Origin: an uncultured Clostridia bacterium
GTDB taxonomy: Bacteria; Bacillota; Clostridia; TANB77; CAG-508
DNA length: 64,000 bases
NCBI GenBank assembly: GCA_948630815.1
Contig: CAPIEU010000003.1
Span: forward strand, 82,565 to 146,564
Reading direction: 5' to 3'
Part shown: piece by piece, positions 1 to 10,600 of the stretch
Numbering within the stretch: position 1 is the first letter of the stretch
Layout of the letters: each line of letters opens with the position of its first letter
The notes under the pieces: model-generated
Database searches by the model: none
What the model saw: the letters and a program-made list of their open reading frames with translations, nothing else
What the model was told of the DNA's origin: nothing
Program-made: the position numbers and the translations under genes

Positions 1-494
1 AATCTGTTCTTCCCCAAGTACCGCGAAATATAGTATCTCCACTAAATAACATTTTCTCTTTTTCGCAAAATAGAGATGTACTACCGGTTTGTGTGACCTG
101 GTGTGTGAATAACCTTAAATTCTAATTCTCCTAAATGTATTAAATCTCCATCATCAATTCTAGAATCATCTTCTAACTTTATATCTGGTACTCCTATATA
201 ATAATTTAAAGTTATTTCGGGATTTTTTAAATTATCACTTTCTTTTCTTTCAATTAATACTTTAGCCCCATATTTGTTTTGTAATCCAACTACTGCCCCT
301 GTGTGATCTCCATGACAATGTGTTAAATAAATATATTTTAGTTTTGATTCTAAAACATTTAACATATCTATTATCTTTTCTTTTTCTCCTGCTGGATCTA
401 TTACCATTGTTTCTTTTGTTTCCTCATCAACAATAATATAACAATTTGTAGGTTCTCCAAGTGGAGTATCTAACTTTAATCTTTTTAGTATCAT
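1..494 (-). CDS. MBL-fold hydrolase (glyoxalase II-like), partial, with CGG frameshift
   Basis: Metallo-beta-lactamase-fold hydrolase of the glyoxalase II-like type. The metal-binding motif THCHGDH lies near residues 58-64 and a second metal histidine in HTPGHT near residue 130. The start is the ATG at 494, preceded by AAGGAG at a good distance, rather than an ATG further upstream. Reading stops at codon AAC-CGG-TAG (84-86). If the C of CGG is skipped the frame continues GGT AGT ACA and gives the expected SGDTIF segment, open to the window edge, so the protein is HTNGSTSL...SGDTIFRGTWGRTD. The C-terminus lies outside the window. The family is clear; the substrate is not. Confidence 0.85.
84..86 (-). 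other. +1 frameshift site, in-frame CGG (MBL hydrolase)
   Basis: Codons AAC CGG TAG. Skipping the C gives AAC GGT AGT and restores the conserved continuation of the fold. The zero frame stops immediately after CGG. Confidence 0.8.
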
Positions 495-553
495 AACTTT
501 CTCCTTATTTTGCAACATATAGTGGGTTGCATAGTATTATAACCCTTACATAT

Positions 554-2750
554 TTATTTCTTTCTTTTTACTTCAAATACACTATCAACTTTTCTTAAAG
601 ATTTAAGTGTTTTATTTAGGTCATCCAAATTTTCTACTTCTACTGTAATTTCTGTTATAACAATTTTATCTTTATTAACTTTACTATTAACCGCAATCAA
701 TTTTGTTTTGACATCATAAATTGCTTTAATAATATCTGCAAGAAGTCCTATTCTATCATTTGAAAATACCTCTATATCAACATTATAGCTTGATGCTTTT
801 TCATTATACCATTCTACATCAATAATCCTATCTTCTTGCCCTAATAAATCTTTTATATTAACACAGTCTGTAGTATGAATAGAAACTCCTCTTCCTTTTG
901 TTATATATCCAATAATATTATCTCCTGGAACAGGGTTACAACATTTAGAAAGTTTTACTAAACAATTATCTATTCCTTTTACAATAATTCCACTTTTTGG
1001 AGCATTGCTTCTTACTTTCTTTTGAGTAGCAAGTTCTTCAATCTTTTTCTCTATTTGGTCATCTTCATTAACTTTTTTATATTCTTCTAACATCTTTGCT
1101 ATAATTTTTCCCGCTGTTATTGCACCAAAACCAACAGAAGCATACATATCATCTACTGAATTATATTTATACCTATCAAGAGCTACTTGTATATATTCTT
1201 GTTTGTGAAGTTCATTTGATGTCATTCCTATTCTTTTTATTTCTTTTTCAATTAATTCTTTTCCTTTAATAATATTTTCTTCTCTTTGTTCTTTTTTAAA
1301 CCAACTTTGGATTTTATTTCTTGCAGATGTACTTTTAATAAATTTTAGCCAATCTCTACTAGGTCCTTTTGCATTATCAGATGTAATAACTTCTACAATA
1401 TCGCCATTTTTTAATTTAGTAATAATTGGCATCATTTTTGAATTAATTTTACACCCTGTCATTCTATGTCCAACTTGAACATGTATACTATATGCAAAAT
1501 CTATTGAAGTTGAACCAGCTGGCAATACTTTAATATCACCTTTTGGAGTAAATACATATACTTCATCTTCAAACAATTCAGTTTTTAATGTATTTAAAAA
1601 TTCCTCTGGATCCCTCATTTCTTTTTGCCATTCTAAAGTTTCACGAAGCCAAGCAAGTTTGTCTTCTTCTACTTTTACATTTGATTTCTTTCCCTTTGCA
1701 AAATTTGCTTCTTTATAAGCCCAATGTGCAGCAATACCATATTCTGCAATTCTATGCATATCCCATGTACGAATTTGTACTTCAAAGGGTGTACCTTTAT
1801 CTCCAATTAAAGTAGTGTGTAATGATTGATACATATTTGGCTTTGGAACTGCTATATAATCTTTAAACCTTCCTGGCATTGGGTTATAAAGTTCATGAAC
1901 AACTCCGTAAAGCTGCATAACAATCTTTAACAGAATTAACAATAATTCTTAATGCAAACAGATCATAAATTTGATCTAATGTACAATTATCTCTTTTCAT
2001 TTTTCTATAAATACTATATAAGTGTTTTGCTCTTCCCGTAATTTCTGCTTCTATATGTTGAACTTTTAATTGTTTCTTTATTTCTTCTAATATCTTTTCA
2101 ATAAATGCTAATCTTTCTTCCCTTTTTCTGTCTAATCCTTCCACAATTTCTCTATATTCTTCAGGATATAAATATTTAAAAGATAAATCTTCTAATTCCC
2201 ATTTTAAAGAATACATTCCTAAACGATTGGCAAGTGGTGCATATAAATCCATAGTTTCTCTTGCATTAGCAATTTGTCTATCTCTAGTTAGATATTTTAG
2301 AGTTCTCATATTATGAAGTCTATCTGCAAGTTTAATTAAAATAACTCTTATATCTTTTCCCATTGCTAAAAACATTTTTCTATAATCTTCTACTTGTTGT
2401 TCTTTTAAGGTAGTATAATTAAGTTTACCAAGCTTTGTTACACCATCAACCATTTCTGCTATTTCTTCACTAAATTCTTTAACTAAATCATCATATGTAG
2501 CATCTGTATCTTCAATTACATCATGTAAAAGTGCTGCACAAATTGTAGCATCATCTAAATTCATTGAAGCAAGAGTATATGCTACTTGCATAGGATGAAT
2601 AATATATGGCTCACCAGATTTTCTTTTTTGGTCTCCATGGTTTGATATAGCATAATTATATGCTTTTGTTATAAGTTTTGTATTAGTTCTCCAGTTATTC
2701 TTTTTCATTCTTGCAATTATATCATTAATTGTAGCCTGTTCTTCTTGCAT
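554..2750 (-). CDS. rel: Bifunctional (p)ppGpp synthetase/hydrolase Rel, with CGG frameshift
   Basis: Long RSH enzyme that makes and degrades (p)ppGpp, the stringent-response alarmone. After one +1 shift the product is 731 aa, the normal family length. Order of domains: HD hydrolase (HDVIEDT near 76-82), synthetase (LFALRIIVN, then PGRFKDYIA and EVQIRTWDMH), TGS (VYVFTPKGDIKVLP), and a C-terminal ACT domain. The frame breaks inside the synthetase domain at TTA CGG AGT (1905-1907), four codons before a stop. Skipping C gives CYAAL-G-VVHELYNP, matching the conserved CYA-x-LG-(I/V)(I/V)H of the family. The upstream fragment alone would keep hydrolase but lose synthetase. It lies just downstream of recJ, probably co-transcribed. 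Confidence 0.93.
1905..1907 (-). other. +1 frameshift site, in-frame CGG (rel)
   Basis: TTA CGG AGT TGT TCA TGA in the zero frame; TTA GGA GTT GTT CAT after skipping C. The restored glycine is conserved in RSH proteins. Confidence 0.92.
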
Positions 2751-2821
2751 ACTTTTACACCTCTTTGTTTGGATTTTTTATGTAGGGATTCGACCTACAT
2801 ATTTATTTAATGGATATATTT

Positions 2822-4512
2822 TTAAATTGATTTCATAATATCTTTTAGATTCATTTGGACATTTTCTATTCCATTAAAACTATTTATTTCTAAAGTTCCA
2901 ACAATATCTACCTTATCTCCTATTAGATAGTCACTCACCAAACTTCCCATATTAAAGCCTATAGCATCAACTATAATATTATCATCACGTAAAGTCAATT
3001 TTAAATGTTTTCCTTCTGTTAATGCACGAATTGAATTTATACGTAAGCCTTTATATGCAAATAATGGCATTTTATTTTCTTCTCCAAAAGGCTCAAGTGT
3101 TTTTAAAGCTCTAACAAATTCTATATTCATATCTTCTTGTTTTATAATTCCATCTATATTAATAATAGCTTGAATTTCTTCTAGTTTACTTGTCTTAGCA
3201 AACTTTTCAAATTCTTTCTTAAAATCTTCAAAATTTTCTTCTTTTAGAGTAAGACCTACTGCCATTTCATGCCCACCATATTTCTCTAGGTACTTACTAC
3301 ACTTACATAGTGCACTATGTAAATCAAACCCAGGTATACTTCTTCCGTGATCCTTTTGCAATTCCATTTTCAAAAGATACTAATATACTTGGCTTAAAAT
3401 ACATATCTGTTATTTTAGAAGACACTATACCAATTACTCCATGATGCCACCCTCTAGCTCCTATTACAATAGTATTTTTTTCATCTTCTTTATTTCTTTG
3501 AATCAATTCTAACGCTTCATTTACAATACTTTTTTCTGTATCTTGTCTTATTTTATTATACTCATTTAATTTTTCTGTTAATTCTTTTACTTCATTTATA
3601 TCATTAGACAAAAATATATCTAATGCTTCTGTTTCGTGTCCCATTCTTCCACACGCATTAATTCTAGGTGCAATTCCAAAGGAAATAGTATTTGAATCTA
3701 TATTTTTATAACCTGTTGCTTCTAACAAATATTTAAGACCTAAATTTTTTGTTACATTAACAAGTTTTAGCCCAAGTTTTGTAATAACTCTATTTTCATC
3801 AACTAATGGAACTATATCGGATATTGTTCCTACACAGACCAAGTCCAAGTACTTTAAGTATTCCTTTTCATCTAATCCTAGTTTAATTCCAATTGCTTGA
3901 ATTAATTTAAATACTACTCCTACTCCTGCAAGCTGATTAAATGGATATGTATTATCCTTTCTTTTAGCATCAATAACTGCTAATGCTTTTGGTAATTCTT
4001 CTAATGGCTCATGATGATCTGTAATAACGGTTGTTATTCCTAATGAATTTGCAAATTCAATTTCTTCTATTGCAGAAATACCACAATCTACTGTTATCAT
4101 TAATCTATACCCATTATTGTAAATTTCTTGTATAGCCTCTTTATTTAATCCATATCCTTCTTCTAGTCTATTTGGAATGTGGCTCTCTACTTTCATTCCT
4201 CTTTCACCGCAAAAACTTTTGCAAAACAGAAATACTTGTTATTCCATCTACATCATAATCACCATAAATAATAATTTTCTCTTTTTTATTCATTGCTTCT
4301 ATTATACGATTTACTGCAACTTTCATATCTGGCATTAAAAATGGATCATAAAAATCTTCCCTTGTTGGTTCTAAAAATTTTCTAATTTTATCCTCTTCAA
4401 CAATTCCTCTATTGGCTAAAATAGTTGCAAGTAGCCTTGTAACTTCAAATTTTTCTTGTATTTCTTCTATTTGTTTTTCATCACTAATATAATATTCCCA
4501 TTTTTTCTTCAT
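2822..4512 (-). CDS. recJ: Single-stranded-DNA exonuclease RecJ, with two CGG frameshifts
   Basis: 5'-3' single-strand DNA exonuclease of recombination and mismatch repair. With two +1 shifts the protein is 562 aa, the usual size. DHH-family motifs: YGDYDVDG (motif I), TVDCGIS, TDHHEP (DHH), then the DHHA1 part with GARGWHHGVIGIV and GSGRSIPGFDL. Start chosen at the ATG at 4512, preceded by AGGAG; the ATG 21 bases upstream lacks a site. Breaks are at TTG CGG TGA (4207-4209) and TCA CGG AAG (3345-3347). Skipping C gives FLGERGMKVE and KGSGRSIPGF, both as expected. Without shifting, translation would end right after motif I. Confidence 0.93.
3345..3347 (-). other. +1 frameshift site, in-frame CGG (recJ, second)
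   Basis: TCA CGG AAG in the zero frame, with a stop seven codons on; TCA GGA AGA AGT ATA CCT after skipping C, giving the conserved GSGRSIPG of RecJ. Confidence 0.93.
4207..4209 (-). other. +1 frameshift site, in-frame CGG (recJ, first)
   Basis: TTG CGG TGA in the zero frame; TTG GGT GAA AGA GGA after skipping C, joining the YGDYDVDG region to the next conserved segment. Confidence 0.92.
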
Positions 4513-4592
4513 CCTTATTCTCCTAATATACAATTTGTATATAATTGTACACTATTTTTTAAAATTTTTAAAGGTATTTGTTAGATTTAATA

Positions 4593-4622
4593 AAAAAAGG
4601 AAACACAGATCGTTTCCTCTTC
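4593..4622 (-). terminator. Rho-independent terminator of the 4632-5030 gene
   Basis: On the minus strand a stem GGAAAC/GTTTCC with a short loop is followed by a run of seven T, just after the stop codon of the small gene. Confidence 0.8.
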
Positions 4623-4631
4623 TTGGCTTAT

Positions 4632-5030
4632 TCAGTTTTCAGAAAACCATACCTCTACCCACGGATGAACTGTTTTCGCAATATCGCCACGACTGTAGGC
4701 ATCTATTTGGTCAATTACCTCTACCAATTGCTCCAAATTAACGTTTATGTTGGCATTGACATCTTTACCATTTACGTTAACTTCTTCATCACCAGCCCCA
4801 AAATTCCCATGGCCATAATAAGTAATTCTTACTTTAGCACCCACTCTTTCCTCAAGCTTTTTATTGACTTTCTCAAGAATGATGATACATTTTTCCTGAA
4901 TCAGTAACTTATACTGTTCATTCAGTCTTGTCTCGACCCGCTCTTTTGTTGCAGCCGCTTTCTGCTTAAACACCTCCAATGGTGTTACTCCAGGATTTTG
5001 CATAGTTACTTCTGTTGGTTCAAAACCCAT
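4632..5030 (-). CDS. Hypothetical 132-aa protein with atypical codon use
   Basis: I do not recognise a family. The protein is soluble, with an N-terminal charged helical part (to about residue 75), then a stretch with GHGNFGAGDEE and alternating Asn/Val (NGKDVNANINVN), and an aromatic end. Codon choice (GTC, GAG, CTG, CAG) is richer in G and C than that of the neighbours. The start has a perfect AGGAGG. A consensus promoter and its own terminator make it a one-gene unit. It contains an in-frame CGG (4938-4940, in KERVETR) that must be read as a sense codon: shifting there would hit a stop five codons later. This suggests recent transfer from an organism with normal decoding. Confidence 0.7.
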   Translation of the reverse strand: MGFEPTEVTMQNPGVTPLEVFKQKAAATKERVETRLNEQYKLLIQEKCIIILEKVNKKLEERVGAKVRITYYGHGNFGAGDEEVNVNGKDVNANINVNLEQLVEVIDQIDAYSRGDIAKTVHPWVEVWFSEN

Positions 5031-5081
5031 TTTATAAGCCCTCCTATGTTGTTTTTTGCGGATTTATTTCCGTATGCCAAT

Positions 5082-5110
5082 ATTATATAGTATTTTACAT
5101 AATCTGTCAA
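5082..5110 (-). promoter_or_regulatory. Consensus sigma-A promoter of the 4632-5030 gene
   Basis: Minus strand TTGACA (5110-5105), 17-base spacer, TATAAT (5087-5082). The predicted leader is about 45 bases long and ends in AGGAGG. Confidence 0.85.
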
Positions 5111-5168
5111 TATTTATTGGTCACATTTTAAAATGAAATTTTACAGTTTAGATCTTAAAATAATATCT

Positions 5169-7041
5169 TTACTTTATATTTTTAACAGCATTAAGTACTG
5201 TTAAGAACGTTACACCAGTATCCGCTAATATTGCAAGCCAAATCGGTGCTATTCCAACCCCACCCAATATTAATACAATAGCTTTTATAATTAATGAAAA
5301 TACGATATTAGCTTTTACTACTTTCATAGCACACCTTGCTGTTTTTATAATACTAGACAAAGTACTTATATTGTTTGAAATTAATATTCCATCTGCTGTT
5401 ATGCTTGCAATACTAGCTCCTGTTCCCATTGCAATACCAAAACTACTGCTTGCAAGCACTGGGCTATCATTTATTCCATCACCAACAAAAATAACTTTTT
5501 CATTTACTTTCTTTAATTCTTCAATTACTGTTAATTTATCTTTTGGTAATAAATTTGCTTTTATTTCATCTACTTTTATCCTATTTCCTATAGTTTTAGC
5601 ACTTTTTAAGTTATCCCCTGTAAGCATTATAACTTTTTTAATTCCAATATCTTTTAATTCTTTTACAATATCATTACTCTCATTTCTTATTTCTTCTGTT
5701 AATATAACATATCCTGCTATTTCTTTATTTACACTCAAACAAATTGCATTTTCTGGTATTTCATTATTCATCTTGATTTCATATTGTTCTAATAATTTTC
5801 TATTTCCAAATAGTATCTCTCTATCTTCTATCTTTCCATATAATCCATGTCCTGCAATCTCTTTATAATCTTCTACTATTCTTTGTTCTATTTCTTTACT
5901 ATAATTTTTTATTGCTGTTCCTATTGGGTGATTTGATAATAATTCTAAACTATATATATATGAAAGTATTGTTTCTTTATTATAAGAATTAAAACTCTCT
6001 AATATATCTATTTTCATATTTCCAGTAGTTAATGTTCCTGTTTTATCAAATGCAATAACAGTTGCACCTGCTAAATTTTCAATATGTTTTGTTCCTTTTA
6101 TAATCATTCCTCTTTTAGATATTTTTCCGTAGTCCTGTAAAAAATGATAAAGGAACTGATATTACTAAACTACATGGACATGAAGCTACTAAAAATATAA
6201 GTGCTCTCATAATCCAATCTTTTACATCTAAATTAAATATAAATGGTATAATAGCAATTAAAACAGCTACTAGAATAACTATTGGTGTGTATATTTTAGA
6301 AAACCTTGTTATAAATTTTTCTGTTTTTCCTTTATTATTGGTTGCCTCATATACTAAATCAACAATTTGGGCAGCAGCAGAATTTTCTGCATCTCGTATT
6401 ACTTTACACGTAATACTTCCTGTTAAGTTTACTCCGCCTGATAATATTTCCATTTCTTTTGATACAAAAATAGGTTTACTTTCTCCTGTAAGACTAGACG
6501 TGTCTATTTGGGTTTCTCCATAAATAACTTTACAGTCAACAGGTATTTTCTCACCTGGCTTTATTAAAATAGTATCACCTACTTTTATTTCTTTTACATC
6601 TACTGTTTCTATAACATCCTTTATAACTCTATTTGCTGTATCTGCTTTAATTTTTACAATTTCCTTAATGCTTTCATTAGATTTATCAACTGCTCTTTCT
6701 TCTAAAAATTCTCCTAATCTAAAAAGTATTATTACTAAACAGCTTTCTACATATTCTCCTAAACAAAATGCAGCAATTACAGCAATTGTCATTAGTGTAT
6801 CTTCTTTAAAATTAAGTTTAAATATATTTTTTATTCCATTAAATAATAATTCATATCCTGAAAGTAATATAGATAATAGTATAAATATTACTTTCATATT
6901 TACAAATACTGGTATAAATGACATCACTAAAAATATTATTGCTATTATATATAAAATAATGTCTAACTTATTTTCTTTTTTTGCATATTCATGATGATCA
7001 TTATGTTCAATTTCACAGTGTTCACAATGTTTACATGGCAT
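5169..7041 (-). CDS. cadA: P1B-type Zn/Cd/Pb-exporting ATPase, with CGG frameshift
   Basis: Heavy-metal efflux ATPase of the CadA/ZntA group; 623 aa after one +1 shift. The N-terminus is a short Cys/His-rich tail (CKHCEHCEIEHNDHH) instead of a full HMA domain. Seen in order: membrane helices, SSLTGES actuator loop, CPC metal-transport motif (SCPCSLV), phosphorylation site DKTGTLT, SNHPIG (HP locus), GDGINDSP hinge, C-terminal helices. The break is at CTA CGG AAA (6127-6129), between the CPC helix and the DKTGT domain; skipping C gives FFTGLGKISKRGMIIKG, the normal linker. Without the shift there would be no catalytic domain. The adjacent CadC-type repressor supports a Zn/Cd/Pb role. Confidence 0.93.
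6127..6129 (-). other. +1 frameshift site, in-frame CGG (cadA-like ATPase)
   Basis: CTA CGG AAA AAT ATC TAA in the zero frame; CTA GGA AAA ATA TCT AAA after skipping C, restoring the linker before the phosphorylation domain. Confidence 0.93.
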
Positions 7042-7089
7042 ATTTATTTTCCTCCTCTAACACAAATATATCTTTATTTATTGCATATA

Positions 7090-7192
7090 GTAGCTCCACA
7101 TGAATATAGTGCTTTTCTTTTTTTGAGTATACGAAAAAAAAGAAAATACCCTACATTCAGCAAGATGGAGCGGATTTTAAAATTTTATTACC
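7090..7192. repeat. MITE remnant (TIR family 1) overlapping the cadC 3' end
   Basis: Shares the internal hairpin (AGTGCTTTT ... AAAAGAAAAT-CCCTACA) and the CAGCAAGATGGA motif with the elements at 47074 and 54748. The terminal inverted repeats are degraded here. The last codons of the upstream repressor gene lie inside it. Confidence 0.7.
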
Positions 7193-7558
7193 TCGTTCGT
7201 GCTGGATGTGTTCTAAACTTAATGAAATAATCTTTTCTATATGTTCATCTTGCAAGCTATAATAAACTTGTTTTCCCTCTTTTCTATATTTTACAAGTTT
7301 AGCATTTCTGAGTAAACCCAATTGATGAGATACAGTTGACTGATTCAAGTCTAAAAGCTCACATAAATCACACACACAAAGTTCTGTATTTAAAATACTA
7401 CAAATAATTCTAAGTCTTGTATTATCCGCAAATAATTTAAACATATCTGCTAAACTTACAATTTCTTCAGTATTTGGTTCTACATTTTTTACCTCATTTA
7501 TTTTTTTATAGTGTGGGCAATTTTCTCCACACACAAACTCTAGCTCTTTATTCTCCAT
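7157..7558 (-). CDS. cadC: ArsR/SmtB-family metal-sensing repressor (CadC-like)
   Basis: Winged-helix repressor of 133 aa. The ELCVCDLCELL segment is the alpha-3 metal site typical of CadC, followed by the recognition helix (QSTVSHQLGLLRNAKLV) and the wing (KYRKEGKQVYYSL). An N-terminal VCGENCPHY adds Cys ligands, as in CadC sensors of Cd/Pb/Zn. It is upstream of, and on the same strand as, the P1B ATPase, so it should release that operon when metal binds. A good AGGAGG precedes the ATG. The C-terminal residues (NKILKSAPSC) are encoded by an inserted MITE remnant, so the original tail was probably replaced. Confidence 0.88.
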   Translation of the reverse strand: MENKELEFVCGENCPHYKKINEVKNVEPNTEEIVSLADMFKLFADNTRLRIICSILNTELCVCDLCELLDLNQSTVSHQLGLLRNAKLVKYRKEGKQVYYSLQDEHIEKIISLSLEHIQHERGNKILKSAPSC

Positions 7559-7579
7559 AAATTACCTCCTTAATATATT

Positions 7580-7599
7580 ATATGCACGTATGTTCATAT
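7580..7599. promoter_or_regulatory. Probable CadC/ArsR operator
   Basis: Imperfect dyad ATATGCAC-GTAT-GTTCATAT just upstream of the repressor start, overlapping its likely promoter. ArsR-family operators commonly have TATGNNCA-type dyads. The assignment rests on position and symmetry. Confidence 0.55.
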
Positions 7600-7636
7600 G
7601 TTAATATATTTTATAAAAAAAGTCAATAGATTTTCT

Positions 7637-7686
7637 AACTAAAATAAATTTCTCCTGGCTACGCCAGAAGAAATTTATTTTAGTTC
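7637..7686 (-). terminator. Stem-loop at the 3' end of the RND gene
   Basis: Long perfect stem (AACTAAAATAAATTTCT and its complement) around CTGGCTACGCCAG; the stop codon of the RND gene lies in one arm. There is no clear T-run, so it may be a stability hairpin. Confidence 0.5.
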
Positions 7687-10600
7687 TTTTCTTTATTCAT
7701 CATCATATATAAACAAGGAATTACAAATAGTGTTAGAAGTGTTGCATACACAAGTCCTCCTATTGTTACTATACCTAATGGTTGTATCATTTCTGTACCA
7801 GAACCTATACCTAATGCCATTGTTGATAAACCAAGTATTGTTGTTAGAGCTGTCATAAGAATTGGTCTTAATCTTGTTTTTCCTGTTTCTATTAAAGCGT
7901 CTTTTATTTTTAATTTTTCTTCTCTTCTTAGGTTATTTGCATAATCTATAAATACTATTCCATTATTTACAACTATTCCTGCAAGCATTAAGAAACCAAG
8001 CATTGCAATTAAACTTATTTCACATCCTGTTATAAATAATGCAAATAATCCTCCTGTAAATGCAAGTGGTATTGTAAACATTACTATAAATGGTGATTTT
8101 AATGATTGGAACTGTGCTACCATTATTAGATATATAAATACTATTGCAAGTGCAATCATTTTTACTAAATCTTGTAAAGATTGATTAATTGTTTCACTTT
8201 CACCTTGTATTTCCACACTATATCCATCTGGGGCAGTATATTCTTTTAATTTATTTTCTATATCTCTTCCTACAATTCCAACATTTGCATCTTGTTTTAT
8301 AGTAACTGATACTGTAACATATTTTTCTCCATTATCGTGTGAAATTGAACTTAGTCCATCTTTTTCTTCTATACTTGCTATATCTTTAAGCTTAACATCT
8401 ACAGTTTCGTTATTCTTCTTTCCTTCTAATATAATAGAATTCAAATTCTCATTCGTAATTTTTTTCTCTTCTGGTTTTACTACTATAATAGGATAATCTT
8501 TATTATCTACTGTAATAGTTGTTGCTTCTTGTTCATTTGAAATTTCACTAGATACCTTAGAATAAACTTGTGCAACAGTTAATCCATATTCCATTGCTTT
8601 ATTCTTATCTACTGTAACCCTTGTTTCTTTTGAAGTTTCACCTATCCCAGAATCTATTTTCTCTATTCCTTCTATTTCCTCTAGTAAGCTAGCTACTTCT
8701 TTTGCAATTTCTTGTAATTTATCTGTATTGGTTCCCTTTACTACAATTTGTACACCAGAGGTCATCATCGAAGACATATCCATTTCTGAAGTACTAACAG
8801 AAATTTCACAGTTCATACCGTTTGTTAATTCATAAATTTTATTTGCAATTTCAGCATTCGTTCCTTTTCTATCTTCTTTTAAAATAGCATACATACTAAT
8901 TGAATTGCTATTTCCTCCTGAAAGACTTGATATAGAACTCATTGTCCCAGAATCCAGTGCACCAATTTCTTCTATTTCGTCAATTGTTAACAATTTCTCT
9001 ACTATTTCATCTGCCATTTTCTTTGTTTCTTCGCTTGTAACTTCTTTTGGTGTTTCCATGTTTATAGATATTTGTTCTCCGTCAACACTTGGTATAAATG
9101 CTGTTCCCATTATTCCTGTAAGCATAAAACTTCCTATAAGTAATACAAGTGCCACTACTACAACTATTATTTTATGATTTAATGAAACTTTAAGTAATTT
9201 TTCATATACTATAATTATTTTATCAAAGAAAATATCTTTCTTTGTTTTTGTTTCTTTAAACATTTTTGAAGCCATTGCTGGTACTAATGTTATTGCTACA
9301 ATTAAACTTGCAAGCAATGAATATGCAATAGTTAATCCCATATCTGTAAATAATTGTCTTGATATACCTTGTATAAATATAATAGGTAAAAAAACACATA
9401 TGGTAGTTAATGTTGATGATGTTATAGCTCCTGCAACACTTGCAGCACCTCTAATTGCTGCTTCTTTCACACCTACTTCATTGTTACGTAATCTATATAT
9501 ATTTTCTATAACAACAATAGAGTTATCTACAAGCATTCCTACACCTAACGCAAGACCTGATAGAGATATAATATTTACTGTTACCCCTGTAAAATACATA
9601 AGTGCTATCGCAAATGTTAAACTTATTGGAATAGATAAAGCTATTATAAGTGTTGGTTTGTAATCTTTTAAGAATACAAATAGAATTATAACTGCAAGTA
9701 TTCCTCCATAAACTAAGTTATCTAATACTGAATTTATAATGATGTCTATGTAAACTCCTTGATTCATAAGTGTTGTAAATCTTAAATTTTCATTTTGTGT
9801 TTCCAATTTATCCATTTTGCTCTCTATATCTTTACAAACATCTGCTGTTGATGCTGTACTTTGCTTTTGAAATGTTAAAACAATTCCATTGTTTCCATTT
9901 ACTTTCGCATAAATTTCACTTGAATTATCTGTAAATTCTATGTCTGCTAAATCATTTAAAGTAATATTTTCAAGTCCTTCCATATCAAAAGATAATATTT
10001 TTAAGTTTTTAACTTCATCTACATTATTAAACTTTTCTCCAACTTTAATAATCATTTTATCATTTGAAGTTTCAATATACCCTGCTGGCATAGAAAAATT
10101 CTCAGCTTTTAATATATTAGAAACCATATCAATAGTTATAATTCCATCTATTGATGCACTTTTTAGTGCTTCATCTCTTGCATCTTCAAATTGTTTAATT
10201 CCATTATTTAATTCAGTTTCACTTGTAGCTAAAGCCTGTTCTGCTTTGCTAAGCTCTTTAGTTAAAGTTACTTTTGCTATTTCTAGTTCTTTTTCTTGAT
10301 TTATAAGATTTTCTTTTTGTTTATTTAATTCTATTTTTGCAACTGATATTTGGTCTAGTCCAGAATTTACTTCTTTAAGTTTTAAATTTGTTTCTTTTTT
10401 TAATTCTTCTGTTTTTGATATACTACTATTTAATGTTTCTAGTTTTATTTTTTGTTCATCTGTTATATTGTTTCCTAATTTAACAAGTTCTTCCTTTTCA
10501 TTATTTAATTTACTAAGTAGGGTATCCATTCCTTTTATTGTTGTGGTTAATGTATCTTTAGTTATTTTTAGTCCTTGTTCTTTTGTTTCTATTTCATTTT

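Noticed and set aside
20..23. CGG near position 21 as another shift site
   Set aside because: It spans CGC GGT, with C in codon position 3, and is read normally.
6115..7041. Separate annotation of each half of the cadA-like, mgtA, rel, recJ, uvrA and ldh frames as distinct proteins
   Set aside because: The halves carry complementary parts of one family each and join exactly at CGG sites.
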